Assembly (NCBI GenBank): GCA_948144175.1
Contig: CANXME010002008.1
Location: 310,001 to 374,000, forward strand
Length of the DNA: 64,000 bases
Origin: Closterium sp. NIES-65
Lineage: Eukaryota > Streptophyta > Zygnematophyceae > Desmidiales > Closteriaceae
Direction: 5' to 3'
A model generated the notes under the pieces. It did not search any database. It worked only from the letters and a program-made list of their open reading frames with translations, and was not told the origin of the DNA. The position numbers and the translations under genes are program-made. Shown here in pieces: positions 43,746-55,233 of this stretch (its first letter is position 1; the number at the start of each line of letters is the position of its first letter).

Positions 43746-45059
43746 AAGGCAGCGTATGCAGTGGGAGGGAGGTGAGGGCGGAAGGTTCACACTCACTGCT
43801 GTGTCCACCTCTGCCTGTTGCTCTCCTCCACACTCCCTCCTCATGCGCTTCTTCTCTCTTCTCAATTTCCTTCGTCTCTTCAGTCGACTGAGGATCTGGC
43901 AGCAGCAGAAACAGAAGCAGTGGACGCAGCAGAGGCAGCAGAAGCAGCAGCTGCTGCTGCCACTGCTGCAGCTGACACTCCAGACCCTGCTGCAACCGAC
44001 GTTTCTGGCACATCTGCTGAACCTGCTGCTGACAGCACAGGAGCGACGGGGTTCTTGTGGCGCCACTCCCTCTTCCAGAGCGCTCAGCAGGAGGTGGCAA
44101 GGGCAGGAACACGTGGCAGCACCAGAGGGAAGGCGGCAGCACCCTCAGCTAGCTACCAGCTGCCTCGAAATGTGGCTATAACGACATTGGAGGTACACTT
44201 GATGAGAATAATAGCTTAAGTTGCTAATAATATCCAGTAGACATCCTCTGCCAGAATTTATATCCCTCCGTCCATGTTGTTCCTAGCTCGCTTCCAATAC
44301 ACGTGTATGTTACAGTTCTGTTTGTGTGTTTGTGTGTGTTTTTGTCCTGCTCCCATCTTCGCCGCCCACGTGTTCGTCCAACAGGAGGTATCACCAGGAG
44401 CAATTCTCCTGCGACTGGCTCACCTGTACGAGGTATGTGAAGGCTACGCTAGGAGCATACCATGTGGCACTTCAGTCAGCCCTCGCTGATACACATCCTG
44501 AATATTCGATTATGTTAGTGCCTTTGCAAGGCTAGTCATCCCCCCTCCAACCTCTCTTGCTTCCTCACCCATCACATCCACCCTCCCTCCCCGCTCTCTC
44601 CCTCCTGGCGAACATACAACTTACTCCCACAGGCTCAAGAGCACCCAGTGTTTTCTCGGCTTGCAGCAGTAAAACTCCGGCAGCTCTTTGCCGGTCGAGA
44701 GGTAGGCTGCCTTATGTGATAAAGGATTTGCCATTTTCCATTCGCGAGTGTTATGTCATTGTTGTAGGATTTACACGTCACCCTGGCCTGTGTTCTTTAT
44801 CTTCCAAACATGCAACCATCATACCATTGTGTTGTTTTTCTTGTTGTCTCTACCCCAGGTTCTGAAGGTGACCGAGCTAAGTCTCATGGCAAACCAAGAA
44901 CGCTCAAGCATGCGACCCCCTTTAACTTGGCAGCTTGATGAAAGTGAAGGAGGTGTGGATGTGGAGGCTATAACAGGCCGTGACATTGATAATTCCACTT
45001 ATATTGTGGAACTCGGGCCTATGGAAATTAGGACTCTCTTTGTCCAACTCTCCACCTGA
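31135..45059 (+). CDS. GH38 lysosomal/vacuolar alpha-mannosidase, 26 exons, 1425 aa
   Basis: Trims alpha-mannose from N-glycans in the vacuole/secretory path. Exons: 31135-31473, 31633-31716, 32017-32105, 32451-32625, 32848-32967, 33098-33181, 33428-33499, 33701-33814, 34582-34682, 34989-35490, 35759-36163, 36406-36471, 36772-36828, 37387-37615, 37877-38313, 38553-38603, 39054-39188, 41248-41415, 41741-41806, 42044-42156, 42880-42964, 43161-43319, 43884-44192, 44385-44432, 44633-44701, 44859-45059; 4278 nt in frame. A signal anchor lies at residues 10-28. Zn ligands are in HSHDDLGW (98-105) and QHHDAITGT (~533-541); the nucleophile is Asp214 in WQIDPFGHS. The C-terminal GH38 part ([39 protein letters not shown]) is intact. 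Plant enzymes are ~1000 aa; the excess is Gly/Ala/Pro (exons 10-11), Lys/Glu/Gly (exon 15) and Ala/Glu (exon 23) insertions. Confidence 0.93.
32312..32403 (+). repeat. decoy copy of mannosidase exon 4 start with 3' splice site
   Basis: A CAG acceptor followed by [22 protein letters not shown], 139 bp upstream of the true exon 4 ([17 protein letters not shown]...). It then enters pyrimidine-rich intron without a donor. Confidence 0.85.
33815..34003 (+). repeat. two extra copies of mannosidase exon 8 end and donor
   Basis: The stretch TGTGGTT(T/C)AAGAACATGG...CAACCTG followed by GTATGCTGGAG, belonging to exon 8 and its donor (33814), is repeated at about 33863-33914 and 33967-34010 with a ~104-bp period; the last copy's donor is changed. 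Confidence 0.85.
34073..34398 (+). repeat. 31-bp minisatellite with GGGAGTCGACGC core
   Basis: About ten units of GAGGGGAGTCGACGCTTTTT plus GGGGGGGCTGT. The GAGTCGAC core resembles the dispersed palindrome, and a TTGAGTCAACTCAAAAA copy follows at 34408-34424. Confidence 0.85.
34437..34505 (+). repeat. decoy copy of mannosidase exon 9 start
   Basis: Intron end plus exon 9 start (GCAACGTGTGTTCATCCACC ... GGTCGGGTCAACATCCTCTACTC) duplicates the true junction at 34545-34610, with the acceptor CAG mutated to CGG. A TGAGTCAACTCAAAAA palindrome lies 15 bp upstream. Confidence 0.8.
34825..34940 (+). repeat. decoy copy of mannosidase exon 10 start
   Basis: [25 protein letters not shown] is read here just before the true exon 10 (34989). 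The acceptor AG is lost (GCATCT). TTTGAGACGTCTTAA, a palindrome variant, sits at the copy's right edge (34922-34936). Confidence 0.85.
37662..37782 (+). repeat. partial copy of mannosidase exon 14 end
   Basis: Repeats TCTACGCAGCA...GCATGCAGGCGCCAGCG...CAGCAGGGGGTGA...TTCCGTGCTG and GCAGCCCAGCCAGGT of the true exon (37480-37617) with internal deletions. Confidence 0.75.
38932..38983 (+). repeat. decoy copy of mannosidase exon 17 start
   Basis: CCAG then [17 protein letters not shown], ~130 bp upstream of the true exon 17 (39054), with a usable-looking acceptor but no downstream donor. Confidence 0.8.
39230..39921 (+). repeat. five extra copies of mannosidase exon 17 end
   Basis: GCTGCGAGGGCCCATCGTGG ... 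CGTGACGTGTCCGAG with donor GTGAGG (true end 39188) recurs, increasingly diverged, ending near 39291, 39425, 39530, 39675 and 39916. Confidence 0.85.
39938..41070 (+). repeat. 1.1-kb minisatellite, 16-bp unit
   Basis: About 70 units of GCTCTGCCTCTAAGGT with point variants (AAGCT, AACGT) fill intron 17. Higher-order blocks of GGT- and GCT-type units suggest repeated segmental expansion. Confidence 0.95.
41587..41703 (+). repeat. 18-bp pyrimidine minisatellite before exon 19
   Basis: Six to seven units of CTCCCTACACCTCTCCCC directly upstream of the acceptor of exon 19; it extends the polypyrimidine tract. Confidence 0.85.
41887..41930 (+). repeat. copy of mannosidase exon 19 end
   Basis: CAGTCAAAGACCCCATAGCA...AACTTCTACCCAGTGAGTTC repeats the exon 19 end and donor (41772-41811). 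Confidence 0.85.
42157..42625 (+). repeat. 31-bp minisatellite regenerating the exon 20 donor
   Basis: About fifteen units of CATGCTGCACCG plus GTGAGCCTACAACTCAACT start exactly at the exon 20 boundary (42156); each unit contains the last 12 bp of the exon and the GTGAGC donor. Confidence 0.95.
43331..43620 (+). repeat. two further copies of mannosidase exon 22 end, joined at palindromes
   Basis: After the true donor (43319), CTGAGTTGGCTCAAAGG (43334-43350) leads into a good copy (CAGGCGGGGC...GCTTTCGCTGTCGAG, donor GTGAGA, to 43449). CTGAGTCGACTCAAAGG (43499) and CTGAGTTGACTCACA (43531) precede a third, degraded copy to about 43614. Confidence 0.88.
43676..43744 (+). repeat. (TG)n microsatellite
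   Basis: About 34 TG dinucleotides in intron 22. Confidence 0.97.
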
Positions 45060-46280
45060 AGCTTTCTAAGTGAACTGCGCTGTATGATATGTTTTTATTA
45101 ATGCTGATACTAGTGGCTGTGCCACTAGCTCTACGAGGCAACTTTGGCGCCTTTTATGGCTGCAGACGTGGAGGACCAGAAACGGGGTTCCGAGCTGAAG
45201 TGAAGCCTGCATGGCGAGGTAAATATCGTGAACGTCCATAAGTGCGAGGATTTCAGTGTTCACTAACCCTAAACGCAGAAGGGAGCTCAGAGTTGAAGCG
45301 AGTCGCCGTTGAAGAACGGAAAGAGTGTTTGCGCCTTTTTAACGCCAAACTGCATAGTTTTTTTTTACTAGCCACTTTAGGCTCGTGCTTTCTACCTTCT
45401 CGAGTATCCTCCTTTTTAACCGGACAACTAACCTCCTGAACAGAACCAGTTTGACTTTGCCGAGTCACCGACAATTATTTCTGGGACCAGCCAAGTGCAG
45501 GAAACACCCATTTCACGATTCACGAAACCGAAGCAGGAGCCAATACTCTGTGCGCCTAAGGGCGCGTTCCTGGCTAATGTCAAACTTCCGGTCAAACTTC
45601 ATGTTTTCCGAGCCAGGGGCGATTTTTTGCGGGAAGACCCGAAGTGGGGCCAGCTGTGGGGCGAGCTTCGTGTCATCCCGGGAAGACCGGAAGCTTGACA
45701 CGAGCCAGGAACGCACCCTAAGGAACTCCACCCATCTGATGAATTCCGGCCATTCGATCCGGTTCAAGGCAAGAGTCTCCATCTCGGGATCGTCGCCGCT
45801 GTGACCCGCCCTGTCCCACAATTGTGGAACTCCCTGTGCACTTTTTGGCTGAACGATCCCAAATGTTTCATTTGGTCCATCACAACCGCTTCAGATGTCC
45901 AGAGACTATTTTCAAATCGTCCAGAAACGTACTGAACCGAAGGCTTAAACACTTTTTGGTGGCTCCCGCCTAGAGTTGGTCTGTTATCAGCCAGCTAACG
46001 GCATCGTAGTTGCAATCCGAAGGTATCGACGTTCCGGAGCAGTTAGTCTGTCCTCTCCCAAGTATCACTTGATTCTGTTCCGACCGCTGCAAGCCCTAAA
46101 ATATTATCCTCTCCAGACGGTCTCTTCAGTTCATTTCTCATCCTGTCGAAGTCTAGTCCGCCGTGAGCGAGACCAGGTTCCTGACGTCTCGACATGATAG
46201 CTCCATTCAGGGAGATCGCGATGCTTGTAATACGACCTCGGGTGTAGAGGACTCATTACGGAGACTGTACAGAGGTGACG
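45060..46280. other. intergenic between mannosidase and EDR2-like genes
   Basis: Holds a MITE at 45560-45718; otherwise no supported gene. Short ORFs here cross the MITE. Confidence 0.5.
45560..45718. mobile_element. PIF/Harbinger-like MITE
   Basis: 159 bp bounded by inverted GGGCGCGTTCCTGGCT / AGCCAGGAACGCACCC, with inverted similarity extending ~40 bp inward (TGTCAAACTTCCGGTC against GACCGGAAGCTTGACA). TAA flanks both ends (45557-45559 and 45719-45721), a 3-bp direct duplication typical of that superfamily. Confidence 0.75.
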
Positions 46281-49200
46281 ATGGCGAGCCTAGAGTCGAC
46301 ACCAGCGGCGGGATATGCGGAAGACAGGGCGAGGAGCTCATCACTCCCTCGCGGCGAGTCAGAGCCGGGATCCGACCGAAGGTGATTATTGAACAGAACC
46401 GAAAGGGGGATCGGAGAATCTTTTGCGAGTTAGGCATTTATGCGGAATCAAATTATCCATTCTGGTTTGCAATTCTCTGCGATTTTCCGGATCGCTAATC
46501 AGTAACTAGGGTTATCAGAGGGAACCATTATACAAGCTTCTTATTCATCCACCTTTCTGTTTCCTCAGACGTCAACGGAGACCTAGCAGCGGCATGTCCA
46601 CGTCAGCGATCGAGCAGGTATCATGGGAGATTAAGCTGGGGGTTGGTTATATCAGATATTGCATTTCAGCAACCTTCTATCTCCACACCTATCTGTTTCC
46701 TCAGGAACCAATGGCGACCGAGCAGCGGGCTGTCCACATCAGCGATCGAGCAGATTTCACGGGAGATGAAGCTTTGATAAAAATTTAACCAGATACCACA
46801 CTCAAACATCCCTCCCCTCCACCGTCGCACCTATCTGTTCCCGCAGGACCCGGCGGAGTCCCAGCGGCGGGCTGTCGACGTCAGCGATCGAGCAGATGTC
46901 GCGCGAGGTGAAGCTGATGGGGTGGCTGTACAAGCAGTCTCAACTTTAAAAATCCGGAACACCCCCCTTCTCCCCCCTCCTCATGCCTACCTGTTCCGCA
47001 GGACCCGGCGGAGACCCAGCGGCGGGTTGTCCACGTCAGCGATCGAGCAGATGTCGCGGGAGGTGAAGCTGATGGGGTGGCTGTACAAGCAGTCCAAGTC
47101 GCGGCCGTTCGGCCACCACTGGGCGCGCCGCTACTTCGTGCTGCGCGCGCAGCGCATCAGCTACTTCCGCAGCCTGCCCTGGCAGCACGAGGTGCGCGAT
47201 GGAGGAGGGGGGGGCAGAGAGGGGAGGGGATGGGATCCGGTAACGAACTCTGAGAACGTCTCAAACCTAGAGACTCCGTGCTGCGCGAACAGCGAATCAG
47301 CTTTTGAGTCGCCACAAAAGTCGTCTATCAAGGCGCCCAAAAGTCGTCTCAAACCTAGAGACTCCGTGCTGCACGCACAGCGCATCAGCTACTTCCGCAG
47401 TCTGCCATGGCAGCATGAGGTGCGCGCGTAGCCCGGGGGAAGGAAGGGGGGGGAGGGGGAGATGGGATGAGGTAATGAGTTCTGAGAACGTCTCAAACCT
47501 AGAAACTTCATGCTGCGCGCGCAGCAAATCAGCCACTCCCGCAGCCTGCCGTGACAGCACGTGTACGCGTGTGGTGGAAGGATAGGGCTACTACTTGTGA
47601 GAGGATAGCTTCTGGGGCAATACGAGCTGACCGCTTTGCACCATCCCTTGGTCCCCCTTGGGAAGACTAATCAACACCTTCCCCAACCCAACCATTTCCC
47701 CCAAACTTTCTCCCAACTTTCTCCATATCCCCCTCCCCATTCTCCCCTCTCCCTTTCCCCCTCCCCCTTGCCCCCTCCCCGCTCCTCCCCCCCAACGCCC
47801 CCTTCTCTCCCGCATCAATGTTCCCTGCCAAACGTGTCGCACAGATTCCAGTGAAGGAGTTTGATCTGACGCCCAGATGTCGTGTGGAGGACACAGGCCG
47901 GATTTCCACCAACACCAAGGTACGAACCAAGGTCACCAAGGTCACACCCGCACTGCCTGTTTCTGTGCTGCACGTTCGTGTGATGCTTGCGTGTGCGCTG
48001 CCTGTGTTTGCGCTGCTTATGAAACTCTGGAGCTTTATGCCTCAATAGCTCTGACCCTTTCAGGGCTGCTCCTGACATTCCCCTGTATTCTGCACCCTCT
48101 ACTGTTTCTGTCATTCCCCTGTTGCTTTTTTTTTGTCATTCGCCAGGAGCTCTACACCTTTTGTATACACCCAGAGCTTCCCAAGCCGTGTTTGGTGGGT
48201 GCACTTGCTAAGGACACACTCTTTATTGTGTAATGCACTCTACAGCGGTGCCAAACATACGCTGCCTCGAACGACTTTAAGCTCATATGTGCCGAGCCGC
48301 CTTGCGCCTTAATCGAAGCGCGATTTCTTTGCCCTGCTTATGGTCTTCTGACCCTATTGATCTTCTAATGCTTTAACACATACTCTGTCATCCGTTATTC
48401 CCCCTTTGATTGACACTATCCATGCATCTGCTGTCGCTGAATTCTCATGCCTCTCTCGTGCTCCTCTGTGCCCTCCCGTACTCCTCTTTCCCCTCCCGTA
48501 CTCCTCTTTCCCCTCCCGTTCTCCTCTTTCCCCTCCCGTACTCCTCTTTCCCCTCCTGTACTCCTCTTTCCCCTCCCGTACTCCTCTTTCCCCTCCCGTA
48601 CTCCTCTTTCCCCTCCCGTACTCCTCTTTCCCCTCCCGTACTCCTCTTTCCCCTCCCGTACTCCTCTTTCCCCTCCCGTACTCCTCTTTCCCCTCCCGTA
48701 CTCCTCTTTCCCCTCCCGTACTCCTCTTTCCCCTCCCGTACTCCTCTTTCCCCTCCCGTACTCCTCTTTTCCCTCCCGTACTCCTCTTTCCCCTCCCGTA
48801 CTCCTCTTTCCCCTCCCGTACTCTGCTGCACGTCCTATGTGCCCATCCCGTGCCCCATCGTGTTCCAGGTGGGAACCAAGGACCCAGAGCTAGTGGCGGT
48901 GTGGATGCAAGCCATTCGGGAGACAATAGAACATGTGAGCACAGCAGACAATAGAATGGGTCATGTGAGCACAGCTGTAGACGGTTTGGCTTGGTGATGC
49001 ATGTTGTGCGTTTACTAGGCGCCTCAGAGCTAGTGGCGGTGTGGATGCAATGCAAGCCATCCGAGAGACAATCGAACATGTGAGCATTGGTGGTGCATAT
49101 TGTGCATCTATTAGGCGTCTCAAAGCTCGTGATGGTGTGGATGCAAGACGTTCGGGGGACGATAGAACATGTGAGCACAGCAGCGGAAGAATTAGTGGTT

Positions 49201-50011
49201 CAATCCTGCATCCACATCGCGTGATTGTGCTTTTGTGACCGTCTGAATACGAATTCCCATGGCCTTCTTCCACAGGTCAGTTGCCCCCTCGCTTTCCAAT
49301 TCTTCCCGCCATCTCGTGTCCTGCTTCCGCCTCCTCCGTATTTCCGCTCCCTCCGCCTCTCTCCTGTTTCCCATCTCCCATCTCCCCCCCTCCCTCCCCC
49401 TCTCTCTTCCCTTGGCAGAACGTGGCGCCCACAATCAGAATGCCGTTGACCCGCCCCACCAGCACCAACAGCCTATCAGACGAGGAGGAGGGAGAAACGC
49501 CACCGCACCCCAACATGATGACCTCGTGCGTTCCCTCTCGAACGGTCCTTGTACTCATTATAGGGTGTTACAAGGTCGATGCAAACACATGTCATTGTGC
49601 ATGCACTCGAATCTATAACCAGCACATTTGATTTGTTCAAGGCAGGATACTTAAAAGTCCGCTCCACCCCTCACCTTTTCAGGGCACAGCACTTACTCTT
49701 CCGCCTCACCACTTGTTCCGTTCCGTTCCCTCTCATTCCGTACAGCCATTTCCTTTTCCCCTTTCCTTTCCCTCTCACACCAGCTGCCGTGATTCCATGG
49801 ACAGCAGTGAGCCTTTTGATGGGGATGGGGATGAGATGGCACGAGATGACTTGCCAACACCGCAGCGACTTCTGCTCGATAGAAGAGGCTCCATTGGCTT
49901 CGGTAGGTATGCCTCCACATGGCTTTCAAGCACCACTGTCCTGAGAACATGGTCGGCACAATGCACACTCAAGGCATGCTCCACGTCGTGCCTTCCTTTC
50001 CCTGTGTTGCA

Positions 50012-50098
<87 letters not shown>

Positions 50099-53000
50099 AT
50101 TTTCTTACTTCCCCCCAGCCCCCCCCCCCCATGGAGCTAGGTCTGATGCTTGAGGCCATGATGGCAAAGCAGTGCGGTGCAGTGCGGTGAGTAAATCGAA
50201 CTCTCTTCGCCCCCATGGAGCTGGGTGGCATGCTCGAAGCCATGGTGGTAATGCGCAGTGCAGTGCGGCTCAATGCAGTGCAAGGCAGTGCGCTGCAGTG
50301 CAGTGAATAAACTGAACTCTCGTCCCCATTGCCCCCAGGGCCTCCTATGGAGCTGGGCGGCATGCTCGAGGCCATGGTGGCAATGCGCAGTGCGTCAACG
50401 GCGTCAGGCATCGCATCCGACGGCTCCTGGCGCCTCATCAAGCTATCCAACGGTGAGTAATGGCCCTGTCCATCCAGTGGTAAGGGCAGGCGGGCAGATG
50501 TGGCCGCAGCCAGTCACCGGTGAATGAAGCATCGCACACTGCACATGCCTTTTGAGTTGTCAGCTCGAAAGTCACCCTGTCACTGGTGAATGAAGTATTT
50601 CACACTGCACACGGCATATGAAATCGTTCCATTTACACGTCCATCCATTCCCCATAGCCCCATTCCCAGGCCATTCCCCATGGCCCATTCCCCATGGCCC
50701 ATTCCCCATGGCCCATTCCCCATGGCCCATTCCCCATGGCCCATTCCCCATGGCCCATTCCCCATGGCCCATTCCCCATGGCCCATTCCCCATGGCCCAT
50801 TCCCCATGGCCCATTCCCCATGGCCCATTCCCCATGGCCCATTCCCCATGGCCCATTCCCCATGGCCCATTCCCCATGGCCCATTCCCCATGGCCCATTC
50901 CCCATGGCCCATTCCCCATGGCCCATTCCCCATGGCCCATTCCCCATGGCCCATTCCCCATGGCCCATTCCCCATGGCCCATTCCCCATGGCCCATTCCC
51001 CATGGCCCATTCCCCATGGCCCATTCCCCATGGCCCATTCCCCATGGCCCATTCCCCATGGCCCATTCCACAGGGCTGCGTTTCTTTGAGGAGTTGAACG
51101 AGGAGCGCGGGCAGGCGGGCATGTGTGGCAGCCTGCCGTGTCTGAGCGCCGTGGGAACGGTGGACGCCCCCAGCGATGCCGTCTTTCGACTCGTGCTCGA
51201 CCTCTCCTCCTCGCGCAACGAGTGAGCATCTTGCTCCTGTCACCCCTAAGCCCCGTGAACTCCCCTTGCTGCTTTGGTAAGTCTCTGAGCAAGTTGACTT
51301 TTGAGTCGACTCAAAAGCATCTTGCTCCTGTCACCCCTCAGCCCCGTGAACTCAACTCCCCTTGCTGCTTTGATAAGTCTCTGAGCATCAAGATGCTCAC
51401 TCCCGTCATCTTGACGCTCTCTCTGATGCCACACCGACTGCGTCCAATGCCGGTTCTGCCCTCTGCCATTGCCCTGACCCCATCCTCCTTCTCTTGCCCT
51501 TTCGTGTACCGACCCTCTCGTTCACCAGGTGGGACGTGGCATACGGAGGAGCACGAATGGTAGAAGCTCAGGACGGTCACACAGACTGCATCCACTACCG
51601 CTTCCGACCGCTCCCAGTCGGCTTCGGCCCCTTCACCCTCACAGCGCGCGACGTGTGCCTGCGGCGCTACTGGCAGCGCACGGCCGACGGGTGCTACGTG
51701 GTGCTCTATCAGTCCATGGAGCACCCCCTATGCCCGCCTGTCATGGGCTGCGTTCGCGCCAATCTCACCTACGGAGGGTTTATCATCGCCCCAGCGGGGC
51801 CGTCGGCGATCGGACGGTCGGTAGTGATGCACGTGTTGCAGATGGATGCAAAGGGGTTGCTGCCGATGTGCAGCGGTGTTGCGACCGAAGTGCATTTTTA
51901 CCTGCTGTCGAGAGTTGCAGGCATTCGGGAGTTTTTCGCGCAGACGAGGGGGGACTCGCTGGCTGCGCTGCTGGGTCTGAGGGACACGCAGCAGGCTACA
52001 GCTGCTGCTACAGCCGCGGCTGTAGCGGCTGCAGAAGGGAGGGAGCTTGGAGGGGGTGGGAGGAAGGGCAGCAGGCGGGATCGGGAGGACGGGCGGATCG
52101 GGCCGATACCAGAAGGGGGAGGGGAGGGGTTTGATGAGGTGGAGGGGGTGGGACGAGAGAGAAGGAGAGGCAGCAGTGGGGACGTTATGGGTGGTGAGTT
52201 CAGCGGTAGCGATGCCGGGAGCACAGTTTCAGAGCCCTTACCAGGCACTAGCAGTTTCTTTGGAGCAAGAGGAGCTGGAACAGCAGCAGGAGACGCAGCA
52301 GTTGCTGCTAAGGCTCTCCTGACTGAAACTCTCCCTGTGGCCTCTCCTCGGTTCTGGCAGCTAGGTTCCCGACCCTCCACCGGGTCTCGACTAGCTGGTT
52401 CGGCAAGGGCGGCAGGTTCGGTAGACCCTTGGGCATGGGCGTACAAGACTGGAAACCTGGCCCGGGGGTCGCCGATGGGGGGGATTAACTGCTGGAGCGA
52501 GGCGGAGGTTCGGAACTTTACAGTGCGGTCGAAGAGCTATTTGAGGGATAAGATGAAGCAGAGTGCGGGGCAGCCGGGGATGGCGCTGGTGGCAGTGGAT
52601 TGGCTGAAGCGCGTTGAGAGGATTGACCATGTGGTGGAGCTGAAAAGGACTCCTGTGCATGTGAGTTGGGCGGGCATCTGTGCGTGTGAGTTGGGCGGGC
52701 ATCTGTGCATGTGAGTTGGGCGGGCATCTGTGCATGTGAGTTGGGCGGGCATCTGTGCATGTGAGTTGGGCGGGCATCTGTGCATGTGAGTTGGGCGGGC
52801 ATCTGTGCATGTGAGTTGGGCGGGCATGTGTGCATGTGAGTTGGGCGGGCATCTGTGCATGTGAGTTGGGCGGGCATCTGTGCATGTGAGTTGGGCGGGC
52901 ATCTGTGCATGTGAGTTGGGCGGGCATCTGTGCATGTGAGTTGGGCGGGCATCTATGCATGTGAGTTGGGCGGGCACCTGTGCATGTGAGTTGGGCGGGC

Positions 53001-54652
53001 ACCTGTGCATGTGAGTTGGGCGGGCACCTGTGCATGTGAGTTGGGCGGGCACCTGTGCATGTGAGTTGGGCGGGCACCTGTGCATGTGAGTTGGGCGGGC
53101 ACCTGTGCATGTGAGTTGGGCGGGCATCTGTGCATGTGAGTTGGGCGGACACCTGTGCATGTGAGTTGGGCGGGCATCTGTGCATGTGAGTTGGGCGGGC
53201 ACCTGTGCATGTGAGTTGGGCGGGCACCTGTGCATGTGAGTTAGGCGGGCACCTGTGCATGTGAGTTGGGCGGGCACCTGTGCATGTGAGTTGGGCGGGC
53301 ACCTGTGCATGTGAGTTGGGCGGGCACCTGTGCATGTGAGTGTGAGTCACCATTCATGTGAGTTGTGCTGACCTCCATGCTTGTGTGTGGGAATGGACCG
53401 GCACTGGTGGCTGTGGATTGGTTGAAGAGCGTGCAGAGGATTGACCATGTGGTGGAGCTCAAGCGTACCCCCGTGCATTGCATGTGAGTAAGATCTCGCT
53501 TAATGCGCCTGTGGGAATCCATGCCCGACCTGTCTTAGAAGCAACTGTTGGTGGCTTCGGGTCGGGAATGGATTGGCTGAAGCGTGTGGAGAGGATCGAC
53601 CATGTGGTGGGAGAGTTGAAGTGAACCCGTGCTTGGATGTGAGTGTTCTGCCCCTGCCTCTCCCTCTCGCCCCTCTCTCTCATGCATGACCACCCCTTCC
53701 ATCATGCCACGCCCATCCATCCACCCCCACCCTTTTTCACCAGGGCATGCGCGAGCTGATGGCCAGCAGTGACGCCTCGTCGCGGCCATACTTCTTCATT
53801 GTGAATATGCAGGTGCGTGGTTGGGTGGTGGGGCGGTGGGAGGGGTGGAGGTCGGTGGGTCCGTGGGGGAGGCTGGTCCAATGGGGGCTCTTTATGCTGG
53901 ATGCGTCAGTGGTTGTTGGGGAGGTGGTGATTGGGTCAGTGGGGCTGTGGGGGAGTAGAAGATGTGGGGCAGTGGGGCAGTGGGACAGGTGCTCATTGCC
54001 CTCCCAGTCACCCATTCTCTTACATGAATTTCACCCCACCAGGTGCCAGCCAGCAGCGCAGCAGTTTCCACTGGGCCTTGGAGGAGGGTGCAGGGGACAA
54101 TGCTGCTCATTCCTGGCCTAGTCACGCGTCTTAACTTCTCACTCTCACATATGTCACCCCACCAGGTGCCAGCAGCGCAGCAGTACAGCATGGCGTTCTA
54201 CTGGGCCATGGAGGGGTGCTGTGTGGGGACATGTGCTCATTGCTCTGCCTGTCACCCATTCTCTTACATCAATTTCACCCCACCAGGTGCCGGCAGCGCA
54301 GCAGTACAGCATGGTGTTCTACTGGGCCATGGAGGAGCCGCCCACAGATTCATCCATGCTGGGGCAGTTCATCAACGGGGATGACATCTTCCGCAACACA
54401 CGCTTCAAGCTCATTCCCCGCATCCACCAGGTGGGTGGTGTGTGTATGCTCTGTATGCTCTGTATGCTCTGTGTGCTCTGTGTGCTCTGTGTGCTCTGTG
54501 TGCTCTGTGTGCTCTATGTGCTCTGTGTGACCTGTGTGACCTGTGTGCTCTGCTATACCGTCCATGCAGCAGACATGTGCCACTTTAATCTGCCTTGCTT
54601 GTGCATTCACCCTCTCATGCCTCCATGTATTGGCCATTCTGTGATGTGAGGT

Positions 54653-54690
<38 letters not shown>

Positions 54691-55202
54691 CATTGGCGCT
54701 GGTGTATGACAGGGCGCATGGGTGGTGAAGAGAAGTGTGGGGACGACGCCGCTCATCATTGCTGGTGCTCTCACTGTGCAATATTTCAAAGGACCCGACT
54801 ACTTTGAGGTACACTGCTTTGAGGTACACTCCTTTGAGGTACACTGCTTAGAGGTACGGTACTTGGAGGTACAGTGCTTTGAGGTACACTACTTTGAGGT
54901 ACATTGCTTTGAGGTACAGTGATCTGCAAATATGTGATGGAAATTTATTTGTCATGTTGTGGCATTGTCTGTATCGCATGGGCACTCTTTGAATGGATGA
55001 AGTGAGTTTCGTTTGTGCTGTTTCCACACTCTCCCTATGACACCACTGGAATGTAGGTGGATGTGGATATTGGGTCATCAGCTGTGGCCAATGGGGTGGT
55101 GAGATTCGTGCTAGGATACGTCCGTACACTCATCATCGACATGGCATTCTTAATCCAGGTATTGTACGCATTCAATAAGTTTTTATTTATTTGTTTATTT
55201 GT

Positions 55203-55233
<31 letters not shown>

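Noticed and set aside
48354..49178. Minus-strand ORF of 274 codons with RGKRSTGGERGV repeats
   Set aside because: Reverse complement of the pyrimidine minisatellite before EDR2-like exon 5.
50572..51292. Long ORFs on both strands (200+ codons)
   Set aside because: Produced by the 15-bp CATGGCCCATTCCCC minisatellite, which is open in several frames; exon 9 of the EDR2-like gene starts only at 51074.
52391..53353. Minus-strand ORF of 320 codons with His/Pro/Gln repeats
   Set aside because: Shadow of the 25-bp donor-containing array and of EDR2-like exon 10.
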